From Picocystis sp. L7 (Eukaryota > Chlorophyta > Picocystophyceae > Picocystales > Picocystaceae): DNA of 64,000 bases. The stretch is from the NCBI GenBank assembly GCA_020975725.1, contig QXJR01000016.1:186001-250000 (forward strand). Reading direction: 5' to 3'. Positions 40,318-50,598 of this stretch are shown piece after piece. How positions within the stretch are numbered: position 1 is the stretch's first letter; each line of letters opens with the position of its first letter. Below the pieces are notes generated by a model. It searched no databases and had not been told where the DNA came from. It saw nothing but the letters and a program-made list of their open reading frames with translations. The position numbers were made by a program, and so were the translations under genes.

Positions 40318-41011
40318 CGAGTCACTCTACACGTGCACTTCGTACGTGGATTGGATGGCAAGATTCGTTCTTATTGGGAGTGCCTTACCCATTTCTTCTT
40401 CCATGCCCGCACGCGATTTTTCTATTCATAGCCCTATCAACGTCCCTCTCTCCATCTGGTTCGAGTCTGTGTGGCGTCCGTCCCGTGGACGGCGCTCCCT
40501 TCTTGCTGGTTTCGTCACCTCCGGTGTCGAAGTCGGAGGCGACGTCGATCGTGTCCTCGGCCCTGTTCTTGCACAGTCCGAGGTCAAAAAGGTGGCTTCA
40601 TTAGAAAGCAGTAGACCGTGAGCCCGGGTCAACCTCGCGGTCGATTGGGGAATCATTTCGGTTTCAAGTTCGGGTTCCGTCCTGCGTGGAATCAAAAAGG
40701 ATTCGTATGACGTTTGAGAGTGAATCAAAATGAAAATTGATTCAGCGTCCCGGGCGTCCCGGAGGGGCGTCCCGGACGCGCGGTTTTTCCACCTGAAATT
40801 CGACCGCTTTGCTTAACTTTCATCCCACCCCCGATGGACGGGACGATGGTCTTTCAGACGACGGGTCCCTCAATAGGCCCCGGGACGCCCCCCGAACCCC
40901 TCAGTATCTCCTTGGGATTTTCGGGGCGGATCGATCGATAGCTCGGGTCCCTGGAGGGGGTGGATCGATATCTCGACCGATTTTCCCCGGGACGCTCCCG
41001 TCCCGCAGTGT
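40318..41011. other. Right-end segment of unit 1, non-coding, motif-rich
   Basis: 694 bp from the minisatellite to the unit end. It holds a cluster of TGAATCA-like motifs (about 40,650-40,744), three CGTCCCGG repeats (40,746-40,753; 40,755-40,762; 40,768-40,775) and the terminal hairpin at 40,989-41,004. No gene is recognised. A at 40,603 is G in the other four units. Counterparts: 45,058-45,751, 49,798-50,491, 54,537-55,230 and 59,277-59,970. Confidence 0.6.
40721..40744. promoter_or_regulatory. Lox-like inverted repeat, unit 1
   Basis: TGAATCAA-AATGAAAA-TTGATTCA: perfect 8 bp arms around an 8 bp asymmetric spacer, the geometry of tyrosine recombinase recognition sites. Just left, GAATC-AAAAAG-GATTC forms a second inverted pair. 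Confidence 0.6.
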
Positions 41012-41019
41012 AGGAACCG
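41012..41019 (+). repeat. Unit 1/2 junction core AGGAACCG
   Basis: The core lies between two small hairpins: GGGACG-CTCC-CGTCCC at 40,989-41,004 on the left and CGTCCC-GGA-GGGACG at 41,031-41,045 on the right. It is the joined-end form expected of a circle. Confidence 0.78.
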
Positions 41020-41119
41020 TGGGATTCCTGCGTCCCGGAGGGACGGGGCCCGGGTTCGAGGGAGGAACACCGGGGAGGGAGAATATTCTGTGGTGGGGGG
41101 GGGGGATGGGAACGGCTGC

Positions 41120-43057
41120 TTACACAACGGTGGGCACCCCTCGTGTCGCAAGAGCGGCCGGGGACGGCACTTTTTGGGTCTCCACCATCATGAGGAGCGT
41201 GCCTAGACCAATGTTCTCCTTTTTTCTCCATCCCTCCAAGCAATCGAGGGCATCCTTGGCAGTGGCGAAGCACCCTTTGCCCACAGCCCCTGTGACCCAA
41301 GCATGTAGACGCTTCCGCTTAAACCAAAACTTTCTCCTACGTGACGAGGGTGGAGAATCTCTCCTCCATTCTATCCCACGTGCCTCCGCTTCCATGAAAG
41401 AGCAATAAGGGGAGGAAGGGCTTGCATCTGCGAGTTGCTCCCACAAATGTTGCAAGGATGTGAATCCTTTGGTGTTGACTGGTGCAGGTGGGCAGTCCTT
41501 GCTTCCTCCATCGGGCACCGAGCTGCCTTCAATGACCACCCCCGTGACATTTCTTCTTTCGTGAGTACCATCCTTCAACTCGTTTAAAGTATGCGTGATG
41601 CATGAGAGCTGGTTGTTCACACATGTAAGTTGTTGGGCCACATGTGGCAAGAGCTTGCGAACTCGTAGTTTTTCAGCATTGGCTTGGATTTCCTTCGAAG
41701 CAACCTGGTTGAATTCTCTTATCTTCTTCACCACTTTCTTCTGGAAAGCTGTCCATGACTTGTGCTTGAAGACGGGGTGGTGAAACGCTGCACACTTGAA
41801 CCCATTGTGCATGAGCACGGCTGCGTCTTGTAGAAAGCAAATTCGAGCAAAACCTAGCACCTCAATGACCTTCTCTGCAGTGATGTCCCTTGTCCGTGGA
41901 TCCTTCGCAATGCTCTTCAAGAATTCTTTAGATGTCTTCAACTGTGGAAAGATCAAGTTCAACAAATCGTCTGATGGAGTGACACGTTGCCTGGGAAGGT
42001 ACACCATCTGTGAGTCGGGATGTTCAGCTGCATGGGCCACGGCTTTGGGATTGACATCCAAATAGGAATTTTGCATGTTAGAGTTCAATTGGCCTCGGCC
42101 ATCGCACCAATACCCAAGACTTTCAATCATCAAATCATCCGTGTATGGCAACCTCTGTAGATGCATCGCTCCATACTTTCTCATATGGGTCACCTTTCCT
42201 ACGGACATACCAAGGTAAAGGAACACCTGTTTAAACGCCAGTGTCATGCCTCCGAAGGTTACATCATACAACGGATTGTCCTTGTACCAAACGCGCCCAG
42301 GAGTCTTGAAGTCTGGCCATGTATCTCCGTTTAAGTCGTACTTCCATACAAGGTATCGAAAGGTTGCACCCATTGCACACATCCACACATCAACATGGCG
42401 ACCCACAGCATGCGGCCGGCTTTGACCTTCTGATTCCTTTGTGGGGCTGTGAAAGTATAGAATGGGAAGCTTGTCTGGCCCACTGTACTCATATTCATCC
42501 AATGCAAGTCTAGACAACTTACACTTCCTCATGGTATCTCCCCTCATGAGACTTTGGAAGCACACTGTGAATGCCATACAGTGCCGTTCATCTAGATTTG
42601 AGATTATGCCCAACCTCTCTTCTCGTGTGAGGCAGGATGTATACTGTCCCCCGATGTCAATGGTGCCATCGTCCTGCCTCTCGGCTTGCTCCCTCCTACA
42701 CTTCCTCAATATGCTCTTCACTGCAGGGCTCCTCTTACTAGTCTTGCAAATTTTCCCTTTGAACCTGGCATATGCTTGCGGGATGTGCTTAACAGCAGAG
42801 GAACATGTGCGCATGCTCCCGTACCTCCGTCCTCCATTCTTCACCTCTTCAACAAATTTGTCACACAAGTGCATCAGATTCTCCTCCGACTCTACCGCTT
42901 GCAAGCCCCCTCGCACTTCGCGTGCAATGAACTCGCTGAAGCGGATCCAGAAAGGCTTGTACTTTTGGAAGGTGCCCTTTGAGAGGGCAACGATACCCAA
43001 CCAAGGATCGACAACTTCTCGAAATGAGGCGTCGACAGTCTGCCATCCGGCATTCAT
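41120..43057 (-). CDS. Tyrosine recombinase, unit 2
   Basis: Identical in predicted protein to the unit 1 copy at 36,380-38,317; all catalytic positions kept. Confidence 0.8.
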   Translation of the reverse strand: MNAGWQTVDASFREVVDPWLGIVALSKGTFQKYKPFWIRFSEFIAREVRGGLQAVESEENLMHLCDKFVEEVKNGGRRYGSMRTCSSAVKHIPQAYARFKGKICKTSKRSPAVKSILRKCRREQAERQDDGTIDIGGQYTSCLTREERLGIISNLDERHCMAFTVCFQSLMRGDTMRKCKLSRLALDEYEYSGPDKLPILYFHSPTKESEGQSRPHAVGRHVDVWMCAMGATFRYLVWKYDLNGDTWPDFKTPGRVWYKDNPLYDVTFGGMTLAFKQVFLYLGMSVGKVTHMRKYGAMHLQRLPYTDDLMIESLGYWCDGRGQLNSNMQNSYLDVNPKAVAHAAEHPDSQMVYLPRQRVTPSDDLLNLIFPQLKTSKEFLKSIAKDPRTRDITAEKVIEVLGFARICFLQDAAVLMHNGFKCAAFHHPVFKHKSWTAFQKKVVKKIREFNQVASKEIQANAEKLRVRKLLPHVAQQLTCVNNQLSCITHTLNELKDGTHERRNVTGVVIEGSSVPDGGSKDCPPAPVNTKGFTSLQHLWEQLADASPSSPYCSFMEAEARGIEWRRDSPPSSRRRKFWFKRKRLHAWVTGAVGKGCFATAKDALDCLEGWRKKENIGLGTLLMMVETQKVPSPAALATRGVPTVV

Positions 43058-43376
43058 GTCGCTTCGATGGCTCTCGCCTTCCCAGCCACGAGCACGTGCG
43101 TGTCCTCTTGTTCCCTTTCTCTTTTTGACCGCCCCCGTCCACGATGCACGCTCCCTAGCCAATCAAAGATGTGCGTTTCGAAGCATTTTGACTAGCTGGG
43201 GAGCGTGCACGAAGCGACATGCACACGCCCCTTGAAGCGACTTCTTGGACCTTGTCCCCTCAAGGCACGACTCCCAAAACGTACACGAAACGTAGCCCGA
43301 CCTTTTGAAGTTGCCCTGCTTCTTCCCTCGTTCACCAGCACCGCCGCCCTCGCAAGGTCCATCGTCCTTCAGCGAC

Positions 43377-44015
43377 ATGCACCACGAAGTCGTGTCCGTC
43401 TCTGAGGGTTCGTCCAGCGTCCACCTGACCGACTCCCCCTATCCTTCAAAACGTAGTAGGCCCGAGAAGATTGAACGTATGACACCTTGCTTGTTTGTAG
43501 GTGTGGACCCGGACCTGAAAGGAGGTTTGGTCGCCCTTCATCACACACGAAAGGACCCAATCGTGTATCCTACACGCACCTTCACTTCCGTCTCAAACAG
43601 CAAGAAAAGGAAGAAGATTGATATCTTTAGGCTGATCTGTGACATACAATCCCTCACTAATGGTATTCCGGCTGAGCAAATCATTGTGCACATTGAATCT
43701 GCCCCAGTCTATAATAATGGTGTTGTTGCAGCAAAGACTATTGGTTACTGCTTGGGAATTTGGGAGACAGCCTTTGCATCTGTGTGTCCTGAAGCCACTG
43801 TGCAGGTTGTGCACCCTAGAACATGGCAAACCAATTTCCCATGCTTGAGAGGACTGAAGGGCAAAGATAGAAAAACAGCCATCTACAACTATGCTGAAGT
43901 ATGTTTACAGTCACACCTTCAACAAGCTTCAAGTTGCACTGGGATCGCAGATGCATACATGATAGCATGTTGTTGTCGAGATGGATTCATGGATCCCAAA
44001 AAGATCGTTCAGTAG
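43377..44015 (+). CDS. MOC1-like resolvase, unit 2
   Basis: Identical in predicted protein to the unit 1 copy at 38,637-39,275. Confidence 0.82.
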   Translation: MHHEVVSVSEGSSSVHLTDSPYPSKRSRPEKIERMTPCLFVGVDPDLKGGLVALHHTRKDPIVYPTRTFTSVSNSKKRKKIDIFRLICDIQSLTNGIPAEQIIVHIESAPVYNNGVVAAKTIGYCLGIWETAFASVCPEATVQVVHPRTWQTNFPCLRGLKGKDRKTAIYNYAEVCLQSHLQQASSCTGIADAYMIACCCRDGFMDPKKIVQ

Positions 44016-44081
44016 CAGGAGTAACAAATTGTATCAATACACTCCTAGCCTATTTCAGCTCCACAATTTGTCCTACTTGCT

Positions 44082-45057
44082 GCACCTGCAGGATCGAGCA
44101 CTCCAAAGTGCTGGGCCTTGCAGGTGCACCTGCAGATTTCCATTGCTTGCCTCTCCAGGTGGTGCACCTGCAGGATCGAGCACACCAAAGTGCTGGGTGT
44201 TGCAGGTGCACCTGCAGATTTCCATTGCTTGCCTCTCCAGGTGGTGCACCTGCAGGATCGAGCACTCCAAAGTGCTGGGCCTTGCAGGTGCACCTGCAGA
44301 TTTCCATTGCTTGCCTCTCCAGGTGGTGCACCTGCAGGATCGAGCACTCCAAAGTGCTGGGCCTTGCAGGTGCACCTGCAGATTTCCATTGCTTGCCTCT
44401 CCAGGTGGTGCACCTGCAGGATCGAGCACTCCCAAGTGCTGGGCCTTGCAGGTGCACCTGCAGATTTCCATTGCTTGGCTCTCCAGGTGGTGCACCTGCA
44501 GGATAGAGCACACCAAAGTGCTGGGTGTTGCAGGTGCACCTGCAGATTTCCATTGCTTGCCTCTCCAGGTGGTGCACCTGCAGGATCAAGCACTCCAAAG
44601 TGCTGGGCCTTGCAGGTGCACCTGCAGATTTCCATTGCTTGCCTCTCCAGGTGGTGCACCTGCAGGATCGAGCACTCCAAAGTGCTGGGCCTTGCAGTTG
44701 CACCTGCAGATTTCCATTGCTTGGCTCTCCAGGTGGTGCACCTGCAGGATCGAGCACTCCAAAGTGCTGGGCCTTGCAGGTGCACCTGCAGATTTCCATT
44801 GCTTGGCTCTCCAGGTGGTGCACCTGCAGGATCGAGCACTCCAAAGTGCTGGGCCTTGCAGGTGCACCTGCAGATTTCCATTGCTTGGCTCTCCAGGTGG
44901 TGCACCTGCAGGATCGAGCACTCCAAAGTGCTGGGCCTTGCAGGTGCACCTGCAGATTTCCATTGCTTGCCTCTCCAGGTGGTGCACCTGCAGGATCAAG
45001 CACTCCAAAGTGCTGGGCCTTGCAGGTGCACCTGCAGATTTCCATTGCTTGGCTCTA
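44082..45057 (+). repeat. 82 bp minisatellite, unit 2
   Basis: 12 copies in the same order of variants as in unit 1. Confidence 0.95.
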
Positions 45058-45460
45058 CGAGTCACTCTACACGTGCACTTCGTACGTGGATTGGATGGCA
45101 AGATTCGTTCTTATTGGGAGTGCCTTACCCATTTCTTCTTCCATGCCCGCACGCGATTTTTCTATTCATAGCCCTATCAACGTCCCTCTCTCCATCTGGT
45201 TCGAGTCTGTGTGGCGTCCGTCCCGTGGACGGCGCTCCCTTCTTGCTGGTTTCGTCACCTCCGGTGTCGAAGTCGGAGGCGACGTCGATCGTGTCCTCGG
45301 CCCTGTTCTTGCACAGTCCGAGGTCAAAAAGGTGGCTTCATTGGAAAGCAGTAGACCGTGAGCCCGGGTCAACCTCGCGGTCGATTGGGGAATCATTTCG
45401 GTTTCAAGTTCGGGTTCCGTCCTGCGTGGAATCAAAAAGGATTCGTATGACGTTTGAGAG

Positions 45461-45484
45461 TGAATCAAAATGAAAATTGATTCA
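45461..45484. promoter_or_regulatory. Lox-like inverted repeat, unit 2
   Basis: Same 24 bp as at 40,721. Confidence 0.6.
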
Positions 45485-45751
45485 GCGTCCCGGGCGTCCC
45501 GGAGGGGCGTCCCGGACGCGCGGTTTTTCCACCTGAAATTCGACCGCTTTGCTTAACTTTCATCCCACCCCCGATGGACGGGACGATGGTCTTTCAGACG
45601 ACGGGTCCCTCAATAGGCCCCGGGACGCCCCCCGAACCCCTCAGTATCTCCTTGGGATTTTCGGGGCGGATCGATCGATAGCTCGGGTCCCTGGAGGGGG
45701 TGGATCGATATCTCGACCGATTTTCCCCGGGACGCTCCCGTCCCGCAGTGT

Positions 45752-45759
45752 AGGAACCG
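45752..45759 (+). repeat. Unit 2/3 junction core AGGAACCG
   Basis: Same sequence context on both sides as the 41,012 junction. Confidence 0.78.
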
Positions 45760-45859
45760 TGGGATTCCTGCGTCCCGGAGGGACGGGGCCCGGGTTCGAG
45801 GGAGGAACACCGGGGAGGGAGAATATTCTGTGGTGGGGGGGGGGGATGGGAACGGCTGC

Positions 45860-47797
45860 TTACACAACGGTGGGCACCCCTCGTGTCGCAAGAGCGGCCG
45901 GGGACGGCACTTTTTGGGTCTCCACCATCATGAGGAGCGTGCCTAGACCAATGTTCTCCTTTTTTCTCCATCCCTCCAAGCAATCGAGGGCATCCTTGGC
46001 AGTGGCGAAGCACCCTTTGCCCACAGCCCCTGTGACCCAAGCATGTAGACGCTTCCGCTTAAACCAAAACTTTCTCCTACGTGACGAGGGTGGAGAATCT
46101 CTCCTCCATTCTATCCCACGTGCCTCCGCTTCCATGAAAGAGCAATAAGGGGAGGAAGGGCTTGCATCTGCGAGTTGCTCCCACAAATGTTGCAAGGATG
46201 TGAATCCTTTGGTGTTGACTGGTGCAGGTGGGCAGTCCTTGCTTCCTCCATCGGGCACCGAGCTGCCTTCAATGACCACCCCCGTGACATTTCTTCTTTC
46301 GTGAGTACCATCCTTCAACTCGTTTAAAGTATGCGTGATGCATGAGAGCTGGTTGTTCACACATGTAAGTTGTTGGGCCACATGTGGCAAGAGCTTGCGA
46401 ACTCGTAGTTTTTCAGCATTGGCTTGGATTTCCTTCGAAGCAACCTGGTTGAATTCTCTTATCTTCTTCACCACTTTCTTCTGGAAAGCTGTCCATGACT
46501 TGTGCTTGAAGACGGGGTGGTGAAACGCTGCACACTTGAACCCATTGTGCATGAGCACGGCTGCGTCTTGTAGAAAGCAAATTCGAGCAAAACCTAGCAC
46601 CTCAATGACCTTCTCTGCAGTGATGTCCCTTGTCCGTGGATCCTTCGCAATGCTCTTCAAGAATTCTTTAGATGTCTTCAACTGTGGAAAGATCAAGTTC
46701 AACAAATCGTCTGATGGAGTGACACGTTGCCTGGGAAGGTACACCATCTGTGAGTCGGGATGTTCAGCTGCATGGGCCACGGCTTTGGGATTGACATCCA
46801 AATAGGAATTTTGCATGTTAGAGTTCAATTGGCCTCGGCCATCGCACCAATACCCAAGACTTTCAATCATCAAATCATCCGTGTATGGCAACCTCTGTAG
46901 ATGCATCGCTCCATACTTTCTCATATGGGTCACCTTTCCTACGGACATACCAAGGTAAAGGAACACCTGTTTAAACGCCAGTGTCATGCCTCCGAAGGTT
47001 ACATCATACAACGGATTGTCCTTGTACCAAACGCGCCCAGGAGTCTTGAAGTCTGGCCATGTATCTCCGTTTAAGTCGTACTTCCATACAAGGTATCGAA
47101 AGGTTGCACCCATTGCACACATCCACACATCAACATGGCGACCCACAGCATGCGGCCGGCTTTGACCTTCTGATTCCTTTGTGGGGCTGTGAAAGTATAG
47201 AATGGGAAGCTTGTCTGGCCCACTGTACTCATATTCATCCAATGCAAGTCTAGACAACTTACACTTCCTCATGGTATCTCCCCTCATGAGACTTTGGAAG
47301 CACACTGTGAATGCCATACAGTGCCGTTCATCTAGATTTGAGATTATGCCCAACCTCTCTTCTCGTGTGAGGCAGGATGTATACTGTCCCCCGATGTCAA
47401 TGGTGCCATCGTCCTGCCTCTCGGCTTGCTCCCTCCTACACTTCCTCAATATGCTCTTCACTGCAGGGCTCCTCTTACTAGTCTTGCAAATTTTCCCTTT
47501 GAACCTGGCATATGCTTGCGGGATGTGCTTAACAGCAGAGGAACATGTGCGCATGCTCCCGTACCTCCGTCCTCCATTCTTCACCTCTTCAACAAATTTG
47601 TCACACAAGTGCATCAGATTCTCCTCCGACTCTACCGCTTGCAAGCCCCCTCGCACTTCGCGTGCAATGAACTCGCTGAAGCGGATCCAGAAAGGCTTGT
47701 ACTTTTGGAAGGTGCCCTTTGAGAGGGCAACGATACCCAACCAAGGATCGACAACTTCTCGAAATGAGGCGTCGACAGTCTGCCATCCGGCATTCAT
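45860..47797 (-). CDS. Tyrosine recombinase, unit 3
   Basis: Identical in predicted protein to the unit 1 copy. Confidence 0.8.
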   Translation of the reverse strand: MNAGWQTVDASFREVVDPWLGIVALSKGTFQKYKPFWIRFSEFIAREVRGGLQAVESEENLMHLCDKFVEEVKNGGRRYGSMRTCSSAVKHIPQAYARFKGKICKTSKRSPAVKSILRKCRREQAERQDDGTIDIGGQYTSCLTREERLGIISNLDERHCMAFTVCFQSLMRGDTMRKCKLSRLALDEYEYSGPDKLPILYFHSPTKESEGQSRPHAVGRHVDVWMCAMGATFRYLVWKYDLNGDTWPDFKTPGRVWYKDNPLYDVTFGGMTLAFKQVFLYLGMSVGKVTHMRKYGAMHLQRLPYTDDLMIESLGYWCDGRGQLNSNMQNSYLDVNPKAVAHAAEHPDSQMVYLPRQRVTPSDDLLNLIFPQLKTSKEFLKSIAKDPRTRDITAEKVIEVLGFARICFLQDAAVLMHNGFKCAAFHHPVFKHKSWTAFQKKVVKKIREFNQVASKEIQANAEKLRVRKLLPHVAQQLTCVNNQLSCITHTLNELKDGTHERRNVTGVVIEGSSVPDGGSKDCPPAPVNTKGFTSLQHLWEQLADASPSSPYCSFMEAEARGIEWRRDSPPSSRRRKFWFKRKRLHAWVTGAVGKGCFATAKDALDCLEGWRKKENIGLGTLLMMVETQKVPSPAALATRGVPTVV

Positions 47798-48116
47798 GTC
47801 GCTTCGATGGCTCTCGCCTTCCCAGCCACGAGCACGTGCGTGTCCTCTTGTTCCCTTTCTCTTTTTGACCGCCCCCGTCCACGATGCACGCTCCCTAGCC
47901 AATCAAAGATGTGCGTTTCGAAGCATTTTGACTAGCTGGGGAGCGTGCACGAAGCGACATGCACACGCCCCTTGAAGCGACTTCTTGGACCTTGTCCCCT
48001 CAAGGCACGACTCCCAAAACGTACACGAAACGTAGCCCGACCTTTTGAAGTTGCCCTGCTTCTTCCCTCGTTCACCAGCACCGCCGCCCTCGCAAGGTCC
48101 ATCGTCCTTCAGCGAC

Positions 48117-48755
48117 ATGCACCACGAAGTCGTGTCCGTCTCTGAGGGTTCGTCCAGCGTCCACCTGACCGACTCCCCCTATCCTTCAAAACGTAGTAGG
48201 CCCGAGAAGATTGAACGTATGACACCTTGCTTGTTTGTAGGTGTGGACCCGGACCTGAAAGGAGGTTTGGTCGCCCTTCATCACACACGAAAGGACCCAA
48301 TCGTGTATCCTACACGCACCTTCACTTCCGTCTCAAACAGCAAGAAAAGGAAGAAGATTGATATCTTTAGGCTGATCTGTGACATACAATCCCTCACTAA
48401 TGGTATTCCGGCTGAGCAAATCATTGTGCACATTGAATCTGCCCCAGTCTATAATAATGGTGTTGTTGCAGCAAAGACTATTGGTTACTGCTTGGGAATT
48501 TGGGAGACAGCCTTTGCATCTGTGTGTCCTGAAGCCACTGTGCAGGTTGTGCACCCTAGAACATGGCAAACCAATTTCCCATGCTTGAGAGGACTGAAGG
48601 GCAAAGATAGAAAAACAGCCATCTACAACTATGCTGAAGTATGTTTACAGTCACACCTTCAACAAGCTTCAAGTTGCACTGGGATCGCAGATGCATACAT
48701 GATAGCATGTTGTTGTCGAGATGGATTCATGGATCCCAAAAAGATCGTTCAGTAG
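48117..48755 (+). CDS. MOC1-like resolvase, unit 3
   Basis: Identical in predicted protein to the unit 1 copy. Confidence 0.82.
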   Translation: MHHEVVSVSEGSSSVHLTDSPYPSKRSRPEKIERMTPCLFVGVDPDLKGGLVALHHTRKDPIVYPTRTFTSVSNSKKRKKIDIFRLICDIQSLTNGIPAEQIIVHIESAPVYNNGVVAAKTIGYCLGIWETAFASVCPEATVQVVHPRTWQTNFPCLRGLKGKDRKTAIYNYAEVCLQSHLQQASSCTGIADAYMIACCCRDGFMDPKKIVQ

Positions 48756-48821
48756 CAGGAGTAACAAATTGTATCAATACACTCCTAGCCTATTTCAGCT
48801 CCACAATTTGTCCTACTTGCT

Positions 48822-49797
48822 GCACCTGCAGGATCGAGCACTCCAAAGTGCTGGGCCTTGCAGGTGCACCTGCAGATTTCCATTGCTTGCCTCTCCAGGT
48901 GGTGCACCTGCAGGATCGAGCACACCAAAGTGCTGGGTGTTGCAGGTGCACCTGCAGATTTCCATTGCTTGCCTCTCCAGGTGGTGCACCTGCAGGATCG
49001 AGCACTCCAAAGTGCTGGGCCTTGCAGGTGCACCTGCAGATTTCCATTGCTTGCCTCTCCAGGTGGTGCACCTGCAGGATCGAGCACTCCAAAGTGCTGG
49101 GCCTTGCAGGTGCACCTGCAGATTTCCATTGCTTGCCTCTCCAGGTGGTGCACCTGCAGGATCGAGCACTCCCAAGTGCTGGGCCTTGCAGGTGCACCTG
49201 CAGATTTCCATTGCTTGGCTCTCCAGGTGGTGCACCTGCAGGATAGAGCACACCAAAGTGCTGGGTGTTGCAGGTGCACCTGCAGATTTCCATTGCTTGC
49301 CTCTCCAGGTGGTGCACCTGCAGGATCAAGCACTCCAAAGTGCTGGGCCTTGCAGGTGCACCTGCAGATTTCCATTGCTTGCCTCTCCAGGTGGTGCACC
49401 TGCAGGATCGAGCACTCCAAAGTGCTGGGCCTTGCAGTTGCACCTGCAGATTTCCATTGCTTGGCTCTCCAGGTGGTGCACCTGCAGGATCGAGCACTCC
49501 AAAGTGCTGGGCCTTGCAGGTGCACCTGCAGATTTCCATTGCTTGGCTCTCCAGGTGGTGCACCTGCAGGATCGAGCACTCCAAAGTGCTGGGCCTTGCA
49601 GGTGCACCTGCAGATTTCCATTGCTTGGCTCTCCAGGTGGTGCACCTGCAGGATCGAGCACTCCAAAGTGCTGGGCCTTGCAGGTGCACCTGCAGATTTC
49701 CATTGCTTGCCTCTCCAGGTGGTGCACCTGCAGGATCAAGCACTCCAAAGTGCTGGGCCTTGCAGGTGCACCTGCAGATTTCCATTGCTTGGCTCTA
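48822..49797 (+). repeat. 82 bp minisatellite, unit 3
   Basis: 12 copies in the same order of variants as in unit 1. Confidence 0.95.
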
Positions 49798-50200
49798 CGA
49801 GTCACTCTACACGTGCACTTCGTACGTGGATTGGATGGCAAGATTCGTTCTTATTGGGAGTGCCTTACCCATTTCTTCTTCCATGCCCGCACGCGATTTT
49901 TCTATTCATAGCCCTATCAACGTCCCTCTCTCCATCTGGTTCGAGTCTGTGTGGCGTCCGTCCCGTGGACGGCGCTCCCTTCTTGCTGGTTTCGTCACCT
50001 CCGGTGTCGAAGTCGGAGGCGACGTCGATCGTGTCCTCGGCCCTGTTCTTGCACAGTCCGAGGTCAAAAAGGTGGCTTCATTGGAAAGCAGTAGACCGTG
50101 AGCCCGGGTCAACCTCGCGGTCGATTGGGGAATCATTTCGGTTTCAAGTTCGGGTTCCGTCCTGCGTGGAATCAAAAAGGATTCGTATGACGTTTGAGAG

Positions 50201-50224
50201 TGAATCAAAATGAAAATTGATTCA
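50201..50224. promoter_or_regulatory. Lox-like inverted repeat, unit 3
   Basis: Same 24 bp as at 40,721. Confidence 0.6.
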
Positions 50225-50491
50225 GCGTCCCGGGCGTCCCGGAGGGGCGTCCCGGACGCGCGGTTTTTCCACCTGAAATTCGACCGCTTTGCTTAACTTT
50301 CATCCCACCCCCGATGGACGGGACGATGGTCTTTCAGACGACGGGTCCCTCAATAGGCCCCGGGACGCCCCCCGAACCCCTCAGTATCTCCTTGGGATTT
50401 TCGGGGCGGATCGATCGATAGCTCGGGTCCCTGGAGGGGGTGGATCGATATCTCGACCGATTTTCCCCGGGACGCTCCCGTCCCGCAGTGT

Positions 50492-50499
50492 AGGAACCG
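50492..50499 (+). repeat. Unit 3/4 junction core AGGAACCG
   Basis: Same sequence context on both sides as the 41,012 junction. Confidence 0.78.
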
Positions 50500-50598
50500 T
50501 GGGATTCCTGCGTCCCGGAGGGACGGGGCCCGGGTTCGAGGGAGGAACACCGGGGAGGGAGAATATTCTGTGGTGGGGGGGGGGATGGGAACGGCTGC

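Noticed and set aside
39241-40604. Long proteins across the minisatellite (up to 451 aa, several frames, both strands)
   Set aside because: The 82 bp repeat has no stop codon in most frames, so open frames appear on both strands. The products are simple Cys/His/Gln-rich repeats without a consistent start.
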